This document shows, in pieces, positions 5,991 to 6,316 of a DNA stretch of 6,316 nt. Every line of letters starts with the position of its first letter. Positions within the stretch are counted from its first letter, which is position 1. The notes beneath the pieces are model-generated. The model was not told the DNA's origin. It worked only from the letters and a program-made list of their open reading frames with translations, and did no database searches. A program made the translations under genes and the position numbers. The stretch comes from Caldilineaceae bacterium (GTDB lineage: Bacteria > Chloroflexota > Anaerolineae > Caldilineales > Caldilineaceae), in NCBI GenBank assembly GCA_028819675.1, contig JAPPKT010000135.1, positions 1 through 6,316 of the forward strand, written 5' to 3'.

Positions 5991-6110
5991 ATGATGGACT
6001 GGCTGGTCCTCTGTTGCGAACCGTTCGTCGATCTTTGTGGAGTGTGGTTAATCCTCATCGTTCTGGGATCGGTGGTTTGGATCTACTTCAGGGATCGAAT
6101 TCGGAAATGA
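5991..6110 (+). CDS. Possible 39-aa single-pass membrane microprotein
   Basis: ATG 5991 (followed by a second ATG) opens a 39-codon frame ending at TGA 6108-6110. The product begins MMDWLVLCCEPFVDLC, continues with a strongly hydrophobic segment VWLILIVLGSVVWIYF (about residues 18-33), and closes with the basic RDRIRK. This positive end after one helix fits an N-out/C-in or tail-anchored small membrane protein. Three cysteines precede the helix. The upstream Shine-Dalgarno is poor (TGAGCG at about 5975-5980). It lies 69 bp upstream of the third gene, in the same direction. No family is recognised. The evidence is only the coherent membrane-protein pattern, so it could be chance. Confidence 0.35.
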   Translation: MMDWLVLCCEPFVDLCGVWLILIVLGSVVWIYFRDRIRK

Positions 6111-6152
6111 CTTCCCACGAAAAGAAAACGGCTAGGCACGTGATTGCAGCGT

Positions 6153-6229
6153 GTCCTCGGATGCAATAAGGAGCGAACTATGCGCGGTGGCGGCCGTATC
6201 GTCGGCCTGGCAACAATGGCAATATCAGC
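6153..6229 (+). repeat. Leader/start-codon repeat, native copy at the third gene
   Basis: This is the partner of 2990-3066. Here the reading frame continues in the same gene beyond the repeat, whereas at 3067 it switches to DUF2207 sequence. This copy therefore looks like the original and the other like the derived one. Confidence 0.85.
6168..6173 (+). promoter_or_regulatory. Ribosome binding site of the truncated third gene
   Basis: AAGGAG lies 6 nt before ATG 6180, in the same sequence context and spacing as at 3005-3010. This fixes the start of the right-edge gene. Confidence 0.8.
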
Positions 6230-6316
6230 CGTCCTCTTCCTCGGTTGGACCGTAGCGGTCGTAACCTCCGGCACGACCGCCGGCGGCATCGCGCTGGGTC
6301 TCTTCCTGGCGCTGAT
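6180..6316 (+). CDS. Hypothetical membrane protein, N-terminal part (runs off right edge)
   Basis: Forty-five complete codons are visible. They begin MRGGGRIVGLATMAISAVLF, with a first hydrophobic segment to about residue 28, a short TSGTTAGG turn, and a second hydrophobic segment IALGLFLAL. The frame is open at the edge. A basic start followed by two close membrane segments suggests an integral membrane protein with its N-terminus in the cytoplasm. The family cannot be named from this fragment. It has a strong AAGGAG ribosome site. Its first 17 codons and leader are nearly duplicated at the start of DUF2207 copy 2, so it was probably the immediate downstream neighbour of the ancestral DUF2207 gene and may be functionally linked to it. 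Confidence 0.75.
   Translation, partial: MRGGGRIVGLATMAISAVLFLGWTVAVVTSGTTAGGIALGLFLAL

Noticed and set aside
5806..5994. 62-codon TTG-initiated frame
   Set aside because: It has no ribosome site, no hydrophobic or domain pattern, and runs across the palindrome cluster.

Overview
The window appears to come from a moderately GC-rich bacterium. The D-2-hydroxyacid dehydrogenase and the DUF2207 membrane proteins with glycine-rich tails look like those of Chloroflexota (Anaerolineae/Caldilineae-like). That placement is a judgement from memory of family sequences and is tentative. All supported genes lie on the + strand.

Layout: (1) positions 1-610 hold the 3' part of an NAD(P)-dependent D-2-hydroxyacid dehydrogenase that is cut by the left edge. 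(2) 611-790 is a spacer with a plausible promoter and a tandem 9-bp direct repeat. (3) 791-2908 and 3017-5056 are two paralogous DUF2207-family membrane proteins (705 and 679 aa). Each has a signal peptide, an exported N-terminal domain, a transmembrane anchor, a cytoplasmic region interrupted by a hydrophobic hairpin, and a Ser/Gly-rich to poly-Gly tail. (4) 5117-6140 is a stretch of about 1.0 kb with visibly lower GC. It carries a zinc-ribbon membrane protein, two possible microproteins and a cluster of palindromes. (5) From 6180 a third gene of a different kind begins and runs off the right edge.

The main observation concerns how the region was built. The two DUF2207 genes are a tandem duplication of about 2.1 kb that also includes about 60 bp of 3' flank (856-2968 and 3067-5116). 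The second copy does not carry the first copy's start. Its ribosome binding site and first 17 codons (about 2990-3066) are instead a near copy of the leader and first codons of the truncated third gene (6153-6229). DUF2207 homology takes over abruptly at 3067, in frame. This is the junction expected from unequal recombination between the start of the downstream gene and the start of the DUF2207 gene. It leaves copy 2 as a chimera with a replaced translation start and signal-peptide n-region.

The island between copy 2 and the third gene has no counterpart between copy 1 and copy 2, so it was either inserted after the duplication or lost from the first interval. DUF2207 proteins have no firmly established biochemical function, so no pathway is proposed. 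I see no RNA gene, CRISPR array, transposase or convincing rho-independent terminator.
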